A stretch of 15,621 bases of DNA from JBKJTP01 sp046590195 (GTDB lineage: Bacteria; Bacteroidota; Ignavibacteria; Palsa-1295). The notes beneath the pieces are model-generated. The model had not been told where the DNA came from. It did not search any database and was given only the letters and a program-made list of their open reading frames with translations. The stretch spans positions 1-15,621 of the forward strand of contig JBKJTP010000225.1 in assembly GCA_046590195.1 (NCBI GenBank), in the 5' to 3' direction. Positions 7,501 through 14,105 of the stretch are shown piece by piece; positions within the stretch are counted from its first letter, which is position 1, and each line of letters starts with the position of its first letter. The position numbers and the translations under genes are program-made.

Positions 7501-8142
7501 ATATGAGGCCAGCGCGTTGAGCTTCGGATCATTCGCTTTGTTGATCGTCTTCGTGTAATACTCTTCAGCTTGTGCAATGACACCAAGCGCTCGATAACCT
7601 TCAGCAAGCCAGAATGTCAGCTCCGGTTGTGTCTGCGCTGAGAGCGATCCCGCATCCTCGACTGAGCGCAAGCGATCCAGTCCAGCTTCAACATCGATCC
7701 GGCGAAGAGGGGAGTGTGAGTAATGCTGGAGTGCATAGAGCAACGATGCTTCGGCATAGACGCGGCTATCCGGTGGTGCTTCGCTCAGGATGCGGTCGTT
7801 CAGCCGCTGCGAGGTGATGTCGCGGCGAAGCTCATAGGCAGCGAGCGATTGAAAGAGATCGAGCTGAAGCCCGAGTGTTCGGGTCGAGTGCTCGTCGCGC
7901 AGACGTGATGCGATCGTCGAAAGCTCATAGAGCGCGACCGAGTTGATCTCGCGAAAGCGCATCTGCTTGAGCGCTTGCTCGTACTCCAACTCTTCGACCG
8001 GTGCGAGATCGAGCGAGCGCTCCTCGAGTCCCTGATGTGACCTAGCACGTTCGAGCGACTGAGCCCATAGCTCGCCACCCGAAAGGAGAATCATGAAAAA
8101 GAGTACAACGAATCGTAGACGGCGGTGGCCGTTTCGTGGCAT
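4546..8142 (-). CDS. Giant periplasmic TPR-repeat protein with (KKAPx)n tail
   Basis: The protein is 1198 residues. The ATG at 8142 gives a signal peptide of about 27 residues (RRLRFVVLFFMILLSGG, then ELWA before Q28), so export is expected. Roughly twenty TPR-like helical pairs follow almost to the end. Clear examples are LAEGYRALGVIAQAEEYY, GRLQLNQQDAVAAQRTF and LGKAFQKVGEFDSSRLALERL. Several units end KFP or KYP, as in the BamD/YbgF-type repeats of envelope scaffolds. From residue 1163 the chain turns into a lysine/alanine/proline-rich tail with four KKAPx units, ending KKGGKR. No enzyme motif is visible. It is the upstream partner of the barrel gene (4-nt overlap), so a physical complex at the outer membrane is likely but inferred. 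The last codons contain a slippery A AAA AAG site (see separate entry). Several long plus-strand frames opposite it are antisense shadows. Confidence 0.88.
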   Translation of the reverse strand: MPRNGHRRLRFVVLFFMILLSGGELWAQSLERARSHQGLEERSLDLAPVEELEYEQALKQMRFREINSVALYELSTIASRLRDEHSTRTLGLQLDLFQSLAAYELRRDITSQRLNDRILSEAPPDSRVYAEASLLYALQHYSHSPLRRIDVEAGLDRLRSVEDAGSLSAQTQPELTFWLAEGYRALGVIAQAEEYYTKTINKANDPKLNALASYRRGELLEYQGKNVEAADDYLRAASTARSPLVLLASVRRASALRTAGRYQDVLIELDRADSIRDHAHLDVRTSARQLAYSSPLIEELLLLRTETDRIIGSTPEKYREELREQMPSSFVLASPLVHAEIALLRGSAQLELGQYADAAKTLEIGQILTDGSDTLVSMASREQVRFISNALQFEKGWALYQQKKYEAAAKEFLSLAAGDTASRRTIQRVAGGNLRERGRFADPFFEETGNTGSTVLDQSLVYRTTVDTTFFYYNDFPERARFYAGVSLQRAGKLNEAEKVFIALGQDRAVLYSDRARYQQGLLNYTQKQYTQAEILLAPISLDRTVSGAYASYLMGEMTFRRNLYSRAEKYMANALGQLPDEDTSLRVMAHFVRGMSLVGLNAWEPAARALSQYAAMAPRDAGRTDESLFWLGKAFQKVGEFDSSRLALERLLSEYPTSKRLEDAYYLLGWSQFEQGDYANAERSFMKVFDYDTISRYSYDVLARVGDIRYVTNDLERSSLMLNQAVDRPAFNNYRTTRALYQLGVVRQRLDSARSAMNVFSYLINKFPNSDIIDRAAYNLALSAYTINQSQRAEQEIEKLVTQYEGSQFAPRGLLLVANERLRSNALEGSLTYFNRVLNKYPTSREAGEALFGMQEALIKQGNYQLAMAQGEKFIAENPTHPLITEIQLNQGRLQLNQQDAVAAQRTFAAFVTKFPQHSELPFAKYYEAKATILAGDTVRGIQLLQSTATQHADHNAAPFSYFELARVTRRQGNMQEAARNYGLTFQDKYYSSDAAPQAMSEYAQMLIDMDREDSAIALLREITDRYTVQSSAGARAQMRVALLTASRQPTESRALLEAVAQARLRDAIGGSAVVQLGETELQAGRFTAALQEFARAKKDYSLGIDAETRRLFGVARAQEALGRKGDAAYALRVLLGTKGISTNDRARAQEWLSRVAPRRSKAAPPPKASTKKAPVKKAPTKKAPAKKAPAKKGGKR
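4556..4562 (-). promoter_or_regulatory. Shine-Dalgarno-like AGGGGGG for the barrel gene
   Basis: The minus strand reads AGGGGGG followed by 6 nt and the ATG at 4549. It lies inside the last codons (KKGG) of the TPR gene, so the tail codons double as a ribosome site. This supports the 4549 start and translational coupling. Confidence 0.5.
4567..4626 (-). repeat. 15-bp tandem repeats encoding KKAPx
   Basis: Four consecutive 15-bp units encode KKAPV, KKAPT, KKAPA and KKAPA. The last two are nearly identical at the DNA level (AAAAAGGCACCGGC core), which suggests recent duplication. The unit is a multiple of three, so copy-number change would lengthen or shorten the tail without a frameshift. Confidence 0.85.
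4576..4582 (-). other. Candidate -1 slippery heptamer A AAA AAG
   Basis: The codons read GCA AAA AAG in the TPR frame, which puts the classic A AAA AAG heptamer (the dnaX type) in the correct phase. The -1 frame after it reads GGC ACC GGC and is open through the whole barrel gene. No strong downstream hairpin is obvious. Frameshifting is a hypothesis only. Confidence 0.35.
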
Positions 8143-8194
8143 ATCGGACGATCTAAGGTAGAGTTGTGGACGCTAGCCAGAGCTATACAAACTC

Positions 8195-8214
8195 TTGGCC
8201 TGTCGGCAGACCAA
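8195..8214. terminator. 8-bp stem-loop between gmhB-like and TPR genes
   Basis: TTGGCCTG and CAGACCAA pair (one G-U wobble) around the tetraloop TCGG. It lies 44 nt past the gmhB-like stop and about 50 nt before the TPR start. Only a broken T-run (GTTTGT) follows in the minus direction, so termination would be weak; a 5'-leader hairpin is an alternative. The same 116-bp gap holds a direct repeat AACGTC-AG-AACGTC at 8230-8243. No clear promoter box was found. Confidence 0.35.
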
Positions 8215-8258
8215 CAGCAAACAAGTCCAAACGTCAGAACGTCCTTTAAATCGGCGAT

Positions 8259-8789
8259 CTAGCTGAGAGCTGGCAGCAGGTCGCGGATGTGCTTGAGCAC
8301 AAGATCGGCTTGGGGGATGGACTCAGTGTGCTCGGTGATGAGGAAGGCGGTTCTGGTGCCAGCACGCTTGCCGGCCTCGACGTCGCTCACGGAGTCACCG
8401 ATGATCCAGCTGCTTGCCAGATCGATGTTCCACTTCTCGGCAGCTTCCTGGAGCATGGCTGGCGAAGGCTTCCTCCTTGTCGAGCCCTCTTTCAGTTCGG
8501 TTGAGTAGTAGATGTCGTCAAACTTCACCTTGGCGAGTTCGTGCATCCGTCCTTGCAACTGCTCGTGCAGATGGAGAAGTGCGTCCTCCGACATCACGCC
8601 TTTGCCAACGCCCTGCTGGTTTGTGATCACGATCGCGAGATAGCCACGATCCTTCACAGCCTTAACGGTCTGTGCAACCTCTTCAAGCAATTCGAACTCA
8701 TCCCAATTCCGGACATAGCCGCCGAAGCTACGCTTGTTAATGACGCCATCGCGATCGAAGAAAATAGCTTTGCGCTGGGCGGTACCCAA
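8259..8789 (-). CDS. gmhB: HAD-IIIA phosphatase, GmhB-like
   Basis: This is probably D-glycero-D-manno-heptose-1,7-bisphosphate 7-phosphatase, acting in the cytoplasm in ADP-heptose supply for LPS core. The protein is 176 residues, slightly shorter than E. coli GmhB. Motif I is FFDRDGVINK (D12, D14). VITNQQGVGKG is motif II with its flank. RRKPSPAM carries the motif III lysine. IIGDSVSDVEAG is motif IV. The loop that holds four zinc ligands in E. coli GmhB (CPHH...CxC) is replaced by YYSTELKEGSTRR, and no cysteine is present, so substrate specificity is less certain; a histidinol-phosphatase-like relative is possible. The start must be TTG at 8789: an in-frame TAA lies two codons upstream and motif I begins 11 codons downstream. 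It is the third gene of the polysaccharide block, 42 bp after the glycosylphosphotransferase stop. Confidence 0.85.
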   Translation of the reverse strand: MGTAQRKAIFFDRDGVINKRSFGGYVRNWDEFELLEEVAQTVKAVKDRGYLAIVITNQQGVGKGVMSEDALLHLHEQLQGRMHELAKVKFDDIYYSTELKEGSTRRKPSPAMLQEAAEKWNIDLASSWIIGDSVSDVEAGKRAGTRTAFLITEHTESIPQADLVLKHIRDLLPALS

Positions 8790-8819
8790 TTCTTAATTCT
8801 TACTTCTTAATTCTTAATT
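8788..8819. repeat. Heptanucleotide tandem repeat (AATTCTT)n
   Basis: The plus strand reads AATTCTT, AATTCTT, ACTTCTT, AATTCTT and AATT: four and a half copies of a 7-bp unit with one variant base. It fills most of the 42-bp spacer between the sugar transferase and the gmhB-like gene and overlaps the TTG start codon (read AAGAATT on the coding strand). The repeat also supplies the in-frame TAA that limits the start. Confidence 0.9.
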
Positions 8820-8831
8820 GGAGCGAAGCGA

Positions 8832-10280
8832 TCAGTAGGCGTTCTCATCGCCCTTGATCATCGTGGACAGGGTCCTGCCGATGATCGCGAGATCGAGAAG
8901 GAAGGACCAGTTCTCGATGTAGTAGAGATCGTGCTCAATGCGGCGCTCCATTTGCTCGGGGTTCTTCGTCGCGCCGCGGAAGCCATTGACCTGCGCCCAG
9001 CCGGTGAGACCTGGCTTGACAAAGTGACGTACCATGTACTGCTCAATGATCTCGCTGTATTGCTCTGTGTGCTTGAGCATGTGCGGGCGTGGCCCTACGA
9101 CCGACATCTCACCTTTCAGCACATTCCAGAACTGCGGCAACTCATCGAGATTCGTGCGGCGTAGTATCTTGCCGATGAAGGTCAGACGCGGATCGTTCTT
9201 TACGGCCTGTTGGGTATCGGCTATGGCGCGCGGGAGGTTCTTCATTGTCCTGAACTTGTAGCAGACGAAGCTGTGTCCGTCCTCGCCAGTCCGTAGCTGC
9301 TTGAAGAATACAGGCCCGCGCGAAGTGAGCTTGATCAGGAATGCGCTGAGCGCATAGACCCATGGAAAAACGAGCAGTAGCACGAGTATGCTGAAGCTCA
9401 CATCGAATGCACGCTTGAGCATCCTGCGGATGGGGAAGTCCAGAGGTGCTTCACGCATGCGAACGAGTGAATATTCGCCGATCTGCTCGATGACGCGCTT
9501 GCCTTCGAATGCGGCGTAGTCGTTCGGGATGACGTTCACGCGGATGCACTTGCTTTCGCACTCCGTGACGAGTCCACCGATGGTCTCCTCTGTTGCCTTC
9601 GGCAGCGCGATGACCACTTCGTCGATCTGGTGTGCTTCGCTCAACTCATGCAGATCAGAGAGCTTGCCAAGGATGAGCGACTTCACATTCGAGTTGACAC
9701 CATTATCATCGAGGAAGCCAATGACGTTGTATCCATAACCGGGATTATTCTTCACGGCGTTGTAGAATCTCTCGCCGGCTTTACCGGAGCCGATGATGAG
9801 AATATCCTTGCTATTGATACCTTTTTCGCGCATCACTTCGAGCGATGTGCGGAGGATCATGCGGAAGCCGATCATCTCGATCGTTGCGAGCAGGAAGAAA
9901 TACAGGAGGAAAGCTCGTGAATAGAAATTGTATCCGCCCTGCGCGACGATGTAAAGCAATATCGCTGTTGCAAGCAGACCCAATACTTTGATGACATCGC
10001 GTATCTCTTCGTGTCTGGGATGTCCGCGTCGACCGACATACAGCTGCATCGAAAGCGAGAGGACAACCCAACTGATGCTCATATAGAGAGCAAGGCTCGC
10101 GTAGATCTCTGGCGGTGCGCCCTGGAGATTGTCGGGATTGAGGAAGATAAAGTCAGAGAAGCGGAGGAAGAGGCCGCCCTGGTACGCTATGTTCAAAAGC
10201 GCCAGGTCCGTCAACAGGAAGATCATCCTGAAGAGCTTGACATGCCGCTTGAGAAACGCACTCAGTTCGTGTTCGTACAT
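8832..10280 (-). CDS. Undecaprenyl-phosphate sugar phosphotransferase
   Basis: Polyprenyl glycosylphosphotransferase (WbaP/WcaJ class) that transfers a sugar-1-phosphate from a nucleotide sugar to undecaprenyl phosphate, the first committed step of exopolysaccharide or O-antigen assembly at the inner membrane. The protein is 482 residues. Four hydrophobic segments lie at about 18-38, 60-82, 97-115 and 122-142. A cytoplasmic Rossmann-like domain follows, starting DILIIGSGKAGERFYNAV (159-176). A fifth hydrophobic helix spans 292-316, leading into the bacterial sugar transferase domain with YKFRTMK (341-347), DELPQFWNVLKGEMSVVGPRP (379-399) and KPGLTGWAQV (422-431). The start ATG is 3 bp after the GT4 stop (TAAAGGATG), so the two are co-translated. 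The usual substrate for this architecture is UDP-glucose or UDP-galactose, but specificity cannot be read from the sequence. Confidence 0.93.
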   Translation of the reverse strand: MYEHELSAFLKRHVKLFRMIFLLTDLALLNIAYQGGLFLRFSDFIFLNPDNLQGAPPEIYASLALYMSISWVVLSLSMQLYVGRRGHPRHEEIRDVIKVLGLLATAILLYIVAQGGYNFYSRAFLLYFFLLATIEMIGFRMILRTSLEVMREKGINSKDILIIGSGKAGERFYNAVKNNPGYGYNVIGFLDDNGVNSNVKSLILGKLSDLHELSEAHQIDEVVIALPKATEETIGGLVTECESKCIRVNVIPNDYAAFEGKRVIEQIGEYSLVRMREAPLDFPIRRMLKRAFDVSFSILVLLLVFPWVYALSAFLIKLTSRGPVFFKQLRTGEDGHSFVCYKFRTMKNLPRAIADTQQAVKNDPRLTFIGKILRRTNLDELPQFWNVLKGEMSVVGPRPHMLKHTEQYSEIIEQYMVRHFVKPGLTGWAQVNGFRGATKNPEQMERRIEHDLYYIENWSFLLDLAIIGRTLSTMIKGDENAY

Positions 10281-10283
10281 CCT

Positions 10284-11645
10284 TTACGCTATGCTATTAA
10301 CTGTCTCTGTCTTGACTGGAGTCGCCTTTTCTTCCGCAGGCTTCAGCGGTGTTGCGCGGACCCTGTCGAAAAAATCTGGTACGCAAACCTCGATCGCCTG
10401 ATCGAGAGAATGATAGATCGCCTGCCATGTATATCGCTCTTCGATGAGCAAGCGAGCGTGGTGCTGCAGGTCACGAGCCCACACATCGTTCTTGAGTAGC
10501 TCGATCGCGCGGTCTGCAAGCTGATGATCGGTCTCGTCAACGATCGCATGAACGCCATTGACCAAACCGCCAATGCCTCCAGCACCAACAGGTGTCGTGA
10601 TCACTGGAATACCGCAGGCCATCGCCTCAAGTAACTTGTTCTGGATGCCGCTGCCCACGGTCTGAGGATGAAGGAAGATGCCTTCGTTCTGCAGATACGG
10701 TGCAACATCTGGTACATCGGCAAAGAGCTCGACCCCCTTCATGCTTGTGATGAGCGTGCGAAGCTTGTTCGATGGATCCTTGCCAACTATCTTCAGCGTC
10801 ACATCCGGCAGCTTCGTCTGGATCAGCGGGAAGATCTGGCCGACCAATCGCTCTGCCATCAACTTATTGTGATAGATCCCGAGATGTCCGGCAAAAAGAA
10901 TGGTACGATTACGCGCGCCGCCATTGAACTTGAACTTCTCGAGATCGACACCGTTCGAAACCACAGACGTTGAAAGACGCGGGTTCGCTGCGAAGATCCT
11001 TGCGCGGTCTTCTTCAGCGACGAATGTCACGTGATCGAAATGCTGCGACATCGACGGCTCGTATGATTTCAACCGTTTCGCATCGATCTTGCGGATGAGA
11101 TACTCTGGCGAGAGCTTGAACTTCTGCGTCGCGCGCTCCTGCATAATAACGCGTGCATCTTCCGCGATGAGCAGCTTCGCAAAGCCCTTGAGCTCCTTCA
11201 CATACTCCGCGGTGCGAAGGAAGAAGCAGACGATCAGGTCATACTCCTTTGAGGTTGCAGCACGGTTGACCGCGTGCTGCATCTCGGCCGAGTAGTAGTA
11301 ATTATGCTCGATCGGACGTGAGCCAGCGAGGCCCTTCAAGATCCTAAACTTTGCTTTCCTCTTGTCGAATGGGACGATCTCGACGTTCGCGAACTGCTGG
11401 ACGTGTGCGAGGCGCTCCGGCGTGATGTCGCTCGATTCGTCGAGCGTGATGAGATCGACGTCTGCGATCTTCGCGAAATGACGGAGGAGGTGATATGGCT
11501 TGACGCGGTCACCACCGATCAGAGGAAACGGGAATCGATAAAGCAGAAACAGGATGCGCCGCCGTGGGAGCACGGCTGATGCATCACCCTCGGTTCGGGT
11601 GTTCTGACTATGATTATGGCCATTCGGCCAGGTTTTATCGATCAC
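10284..11645 (-). CDS. GT4-family glycosyltransferase
   Basis: Retaining GT-B glycosyltransferase that probably extends the lipid-linked glycan begun by the next gene; donor and acceptor are unknown. The protein is 453 residues from a GTG at 11645. A second GTG at 11573 would give 429 residues beginning VLPRRRILFLLYRFPFPLIGGD, close to the usual N-terminus. The frame opens only four codons before 11645 (in-frame TGA) and there is no ATG near, so the start is uncertain. The N-terminal Rossmann half has RILFLLYRFPFPLIGGDR; the middle has VVSNGVDLEKFKF. The C-terminal half has TILFAGHLGIYHNKLMAE and the nucleotide-sugar site GSGIQNKLLEAMACGIPVIT (331-350), then TPVGAGGI. The resemblance is to the GT4 subset that accompanies exopolysaccharide export systems. 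Residues after about 425 form a Pro/Lys/Thr-rich tail. It is the first gene of the polysaccharide block. Confidence 0.88.
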   Translation of the reverse strand: MIDKTWPNGHNHSQNTRTEGDASAVLPRRRILFLLYRFPFPLIGGDRVKPYHLLRHFAKIADVDLITLDESSDITPERLAHVQQFANVEIVPFDKRKAKFRILKGLAGSRPIEHNYYYSAEMQHAVNRAATSKEYDLIVCFFLRTAEYVKELKGFAKLLIAEDARVIMQERATQKFKLSPEYLIRKIDAKRLKSYEPSMSQHFDHVTFVAEEDRARIFAANPRLSTSVVSNGVDLEKFKFNGGARNRTILFAGHLGIYHNKLMAERLVGQIFPLIQTKLPDVTLKIVGKDPSNKLRTLITSMKGVELFADVPDVAPYLQNEGIFLHPQTVGSGIQNKLLEAMACGIPVITTPVGAGGIGGLVNGVHAIVDETDHQLADRAIELLKNDVWARDLQHHARLLIEERYTWQAIYHSLDQAIEVCVPDFFDRVRATPLKPAEEKATPVKTETVNSIA

Positions 11646-11994
11646 TACTACGAATCAACAACAACTCTAGACACCCGGCCTCATAGCACTTGCTATTGTC
11701 TACCGGTGAATGCGAGCGTTTCGCATCTGTCCAAAAGAACTCTCAGGAGCCGTTAAGTAACAGGCGAGAATTATTGACCACAGGCCAGGAGAAAGCCAGA
11801 TCCCAATCTTCTCTACCCTACTTGTGGACTAGTACGCCCCACGAAGCGAAAGTTTAACCTTTGATAATATAGAATGCTTCCCTCAGTATTGAGCCTATCT
11901 CAAGCTCCTAGGAAAAGCGATTCTGTGCTCCTCGAATGCAAAAATACGAGGTAGATCGAGAATCTGAGCATGAGGGGCGGATTATTGCCCTGGC
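11646..11994. other. 349-bp gap before the polysaccharide block
   Basis: No convincing protein gene, tRNA or known RNA family was recognised in this gap. It should hold the promoter of the GT4-glycosylphosphotransferase-gmhB block. Visible structure: a dyad ATAGCA-CT-TGCTAT at 11683-11696; a hairpin ATGCGA-GCGTT-TCGCAT at 11710-11726; an imperfect AT-rich palindrome AAAGTTTAACCTTT at 11849-11862; and a weak CCTCG/CGAGG stem at 11930-11951 that follows the trxB stop on the minus strand. On the minus strand TAGAGTTG (11662-11669), one base from TAnnTTTG, lies 16 nt before the GTG at 11645. All functional assignments are tentative. Confidence 0.4.
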
Positions 11995-13053
11995 CTAGGC
12001 AACCTGAGTGTTCTCGGCAATCAGCTTGTCAGTCTTGTCACCAACCGGCTCATAGGCATAGATGAACGGGTTCGCTTCAAGGAAGCGCTCGGCATCGATC
12101 GCGGCGGTGCAGCCGCTGCCGGCGGCCGTGACGGCCTGACGGTAGACGTGATCCTGGCAATCGCCGCAGGCAAAGACGCCTGGGATGTTCGTGTATGAAG
12201 TCTTGCCCCTTGTCTCGAGATAGCCCACGTCGTTCATGTCGAGCTGGCCTTTGAACACTTCGGTGTTTGGCATATGTCCGATAGCGACAAAGACGCCGTT
12301 GGTTGCGACCTGCTTGGTCGTGCCGTCAACCGTGTTTCGGATCGTAGCGCCTGTTACGGTCTTGCGGCCCTTCTCATCGGTCTGGCCCTGGATGTCCGTG
12401 ATCTCAGCATTGAGCTCCCACTTGATCTTCGGGTTGTTGCGAGCGCGATCGATCATGATCTTCGATGCGCGGAATTCCTCGCGGCGATGAACGACCGTTA
12501 CCGTGTTGGCGAAGCGTGTGAGATAGGTCGCTTCTTCCATAGCGGTATCTCCACCGCCGACGATGAGCACATCCTGATTGCGGAAGAAGAAGCCATCGCA
12601 TGTTGCGCATGCACTGACTCCGTAGCCCATGTAGACCTGCTCTGCGTCGATGCCAAGCATCTTTGCCTTTGCACCGGTCGCTACGATGACGGTCTCAGAA
12701 TAGACTTCCTTGCCTTCGCCGGTCGTGAGCTTGAATGGGCGTTGGCTGAGATCTACCTTCTCGATGCGTTCGAAGAGCGAGACCGCGCCGAAGCGCTGGG
12801 CCTGCTTGCGAAAGATCTCCATCATCTCTGGACCTTGCACGCCATCAATGAATCCGGGGTAGTTCTCGACCTCCGTCGTGATCGTGAGCTGTCCGCCCGG
12901 CTGCTCGCCCTCATAGACCAATGGCTTGAGTCCTGCACGTGCCGTATAAAGAGCCGCAGTAAGCCCCGCAGGACCCGAACCAATGATCACCACCTGGTGA
13001 ACATCGCTGCGCTTCATGGAAGAGGAATTGGTCGTGCTTGCTTGGTCGCTCAT
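11995..13053 (-). CDS. trxB: Thioredoxin reductase
   Basis: FAD-dependent NADPH:thioredoxin disulfide oxidoreductase of the cytoplasm. From ATG 13053 the protein is 352 residues; the family usually has 310-325. The excess is a 12-residue Ser/Thr-rich leader and a roughly 25-residue C-terminal tail. A second ATG at 13017 (MKRSDVHQ) is possible, but its upstream context is pyrimidine-rich, whereas 13053 has an A-rich one. The FAD site is VVIIGSGPAGLTAALYTARAG (GSGPAG 25-30), followed by PGGQLTITTEVENYPGF. The redox motif is ACATCDG (C149, C152). The NADPH domain has IVGGGDTAMEEA (about 164-175) and HRR (189-191). GVFACGDC near 293-299 is the second FAD motif. It lies 82 bp after queG on the same strand. 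The product would feed electrons to thioredoxin and, through it, to a DsbD-type transporter such as the one at the left end of the window. Confidence 0.95.
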   Translation of the reverse strand: MSDQASTTNSSSMKRSDVHQVVIIGSGPAGLTAALYTARAGLKPLVYEGEQPGGQLTITTEVENYPGFIDGVQGPEMMEIFRKQAQRFGAVSLFERIEKVDLSQRPFKLTTGEGKEVYSETVIVATGAKAKMLGIDAEQVYMGYGVSACATCDGFFFRNQDVLIVGGGDTAMEEATYLTRFANTVTVVHRREEFRASKIMIDRARNNPKIKWELNAEITDIQGQTDEKGRKTVTGATIRNTVDGTTKQVATNGVFVAIGHMPNTEVFKGQLDMNDVGYLETRGKTSYTNIPGVFACGDCQDHVYRQAVTAAGSGCTAAIDAERFLEANPFIYAYEPVGDKTDKLIAENTQVA

Positions 13054-13135
13054 AAGTTCTGTTGTGCCTGCTGGAAGGCGGAAAGGGTTGCAATTACCGC
13101 GTAGAAAAGCGGAGTGCGAGGCGATTCGTTTCTGC

Positions 13136-14101
13136 TTACCTGATGGTATCAACGATTGTACGTTTCAGAGCGCGGAGGTTACGCTTTAATCCTGCGAGCT
13201 TCGTGCGCTTGATCGGAGATTTCTTGAAGCGTCGGCTAAATTCCTCTTGCTCCATGGCGAGAAGCTGCTCTGCTTTCAGCTGGACATTCTCGATCCTGGG
13301 CTGAAAGTCCACTACAGACGACGTTTGCTCGAATCGATTCCATGGGCAGACATCCTGGCAGATATCGCAGCCGTAGAGCCAGCCTGCAGTATCGAATTCG
13401 TCGCTGATCTCCTTATCGTGCTTTAGCTCGATCGTGAGATAGGAGATGCAGCGCGATGCGTCGAGTTGGAACGGAGCTGTGATCGCGTCAGTCGGGCAGG
13501 CATCGATGCACTTCGTGCATGTGCCGCACAGATCGGTGAATGGCGCATCGGCTTCTAATTCGATGTCAAGAATGATCTCGGACAGGAACACCCACGATCC
13601 TACTTCACGCGTGATGACATTTGTGTGCTTGCCGATCCAGCCAATGCCTGCACGTTGCGCGATCGCTTTCTCGAGCAGGGGACCAGTGTCGGTGTAGCAG
13701 CGTCCGTTCGCATGTGGTGCGAGCTCTTTGATGTAAGCAAGTAATGCTTCGAGCTTCTGCGGCAGAAGCTCGTGATAATCTGTGCCCCAGGCATAGCGTG
13801 AGATCTTGAGATCATCAGCTTGATGCTGATGCGGATGATAATAATTGAGTGCGAGCGAGATGATGGACTTCGCACCGGGCACGATGTTCGTGACATCGCG
13901 GCGCTTGTCGTGATTGCGCTCAAGCCAACCCATGTATCCGTGTGAGCCGGCTGCAACCCAAGCTTCAAAACGATCCGCTTCTTCATCGAAAGGCGCAGTA
14001 GTTGTCACTCCGGCTTTGATAAAGCCAAGTTCTAGTGCGCGTTGCTTAATGAGATGTGTGAGGGTCCGGGTGTCCACGCGGTGAGAACCCGAACTGCCCA
14101 T
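13136..14101 (-). CDS. queG: Epoxyqueuosine reductase
   Basis: Cobalamin- and iron-sulfur-dependent enzyme that reduces epoxyqueuosine to queuosine at the wobble position of GUN-anticodon tRNAs. The protein is 321 residues from ATG 14101. The N-terminal DUF1730-type region includes ALELGFIKAGV and HGYMGWLERN. The cobalamin-proximal region has CYTDTGPLLEKAIAQRAGIGWIGKHT (in parts 135-160), with D138 the probable proton donor. Two [4Fe-4S] sets follow: CGTCTKCIDACP (C192, C195, C198, C202) and C218 with CDICQDVCPWN (C245, C248, C252). The chain ends about 50 residues after the clusters, so the HEAT-like C-terminal domain found in the longer (about 380-residue) QueG proteins is absent. The HEAT-repeat gene lies just 4 bp upstream, implying joint translation. 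Assignment is firm. Confidence 0.95.
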   Translation of the reverse strand: MGSSGSHRVDTRTLTHLIKQRALELGFIKAGVTTTAPFDEEADRFEAWVAAGSHGYMGWLERNHDKRRDVTNIVPGAKSIISLALNYYHPHQHQADDLKISRYAWGTDYHELLPQKLEALLAYIKELAPHANGRCYTDTGPLLEKAIAQRAGIGWIGKHTNVITREVGSWVFLSEIILDIELEADAPFTDLCGTCTKCIDACPTDAITAPFQLDASRCISYLTIELKHDKEISDEFDTAGWLYGCDICQDVCPWNRFEQTSSVVDFQPRIENVQLKAEQLLAMEQEEFSRRFKKSPIKRTKLAGLKRNLRALKRTIVDTIR

Positions 14102-14105
14102 CTTT

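Noticed and set aside
10011..10499. 162-codon plus-strand open frame across the GT4/glycosylphosphotransferase junction
   Set aside because: It is antisense to two well-supported genes and has an unremarkable charged composition.
11902..11971. 23-codon open frame on the minus strand after trxB (MLRFSIYLV...)
   Set aside because: Too short, with no ribosome site and no family resemblance.
12274..13104. 276-codon plus-strand open frame opposite trxB
   Set aside because: It mirrors a strongly conserved trxB; its translation is rich in Cys, His, Asp and Leu with no known motif, as expected for an antisense shadow.
13054..13152. Upstream extension of trxB into the end of queG
   Set aside because: The extra 33 residues precede the FAD motif, have no counterpart in the family, and the first 17 bases lie inside queG.
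3940..13665. Recurrent GCGATCGC octamers, like the cyanobacterial HIP1 element
   Set aside because: Only a few copies were seen (for example near 3945, 5090 and 13660), and GATCG-rich codon use explains them; I could not count enrichment reliably.
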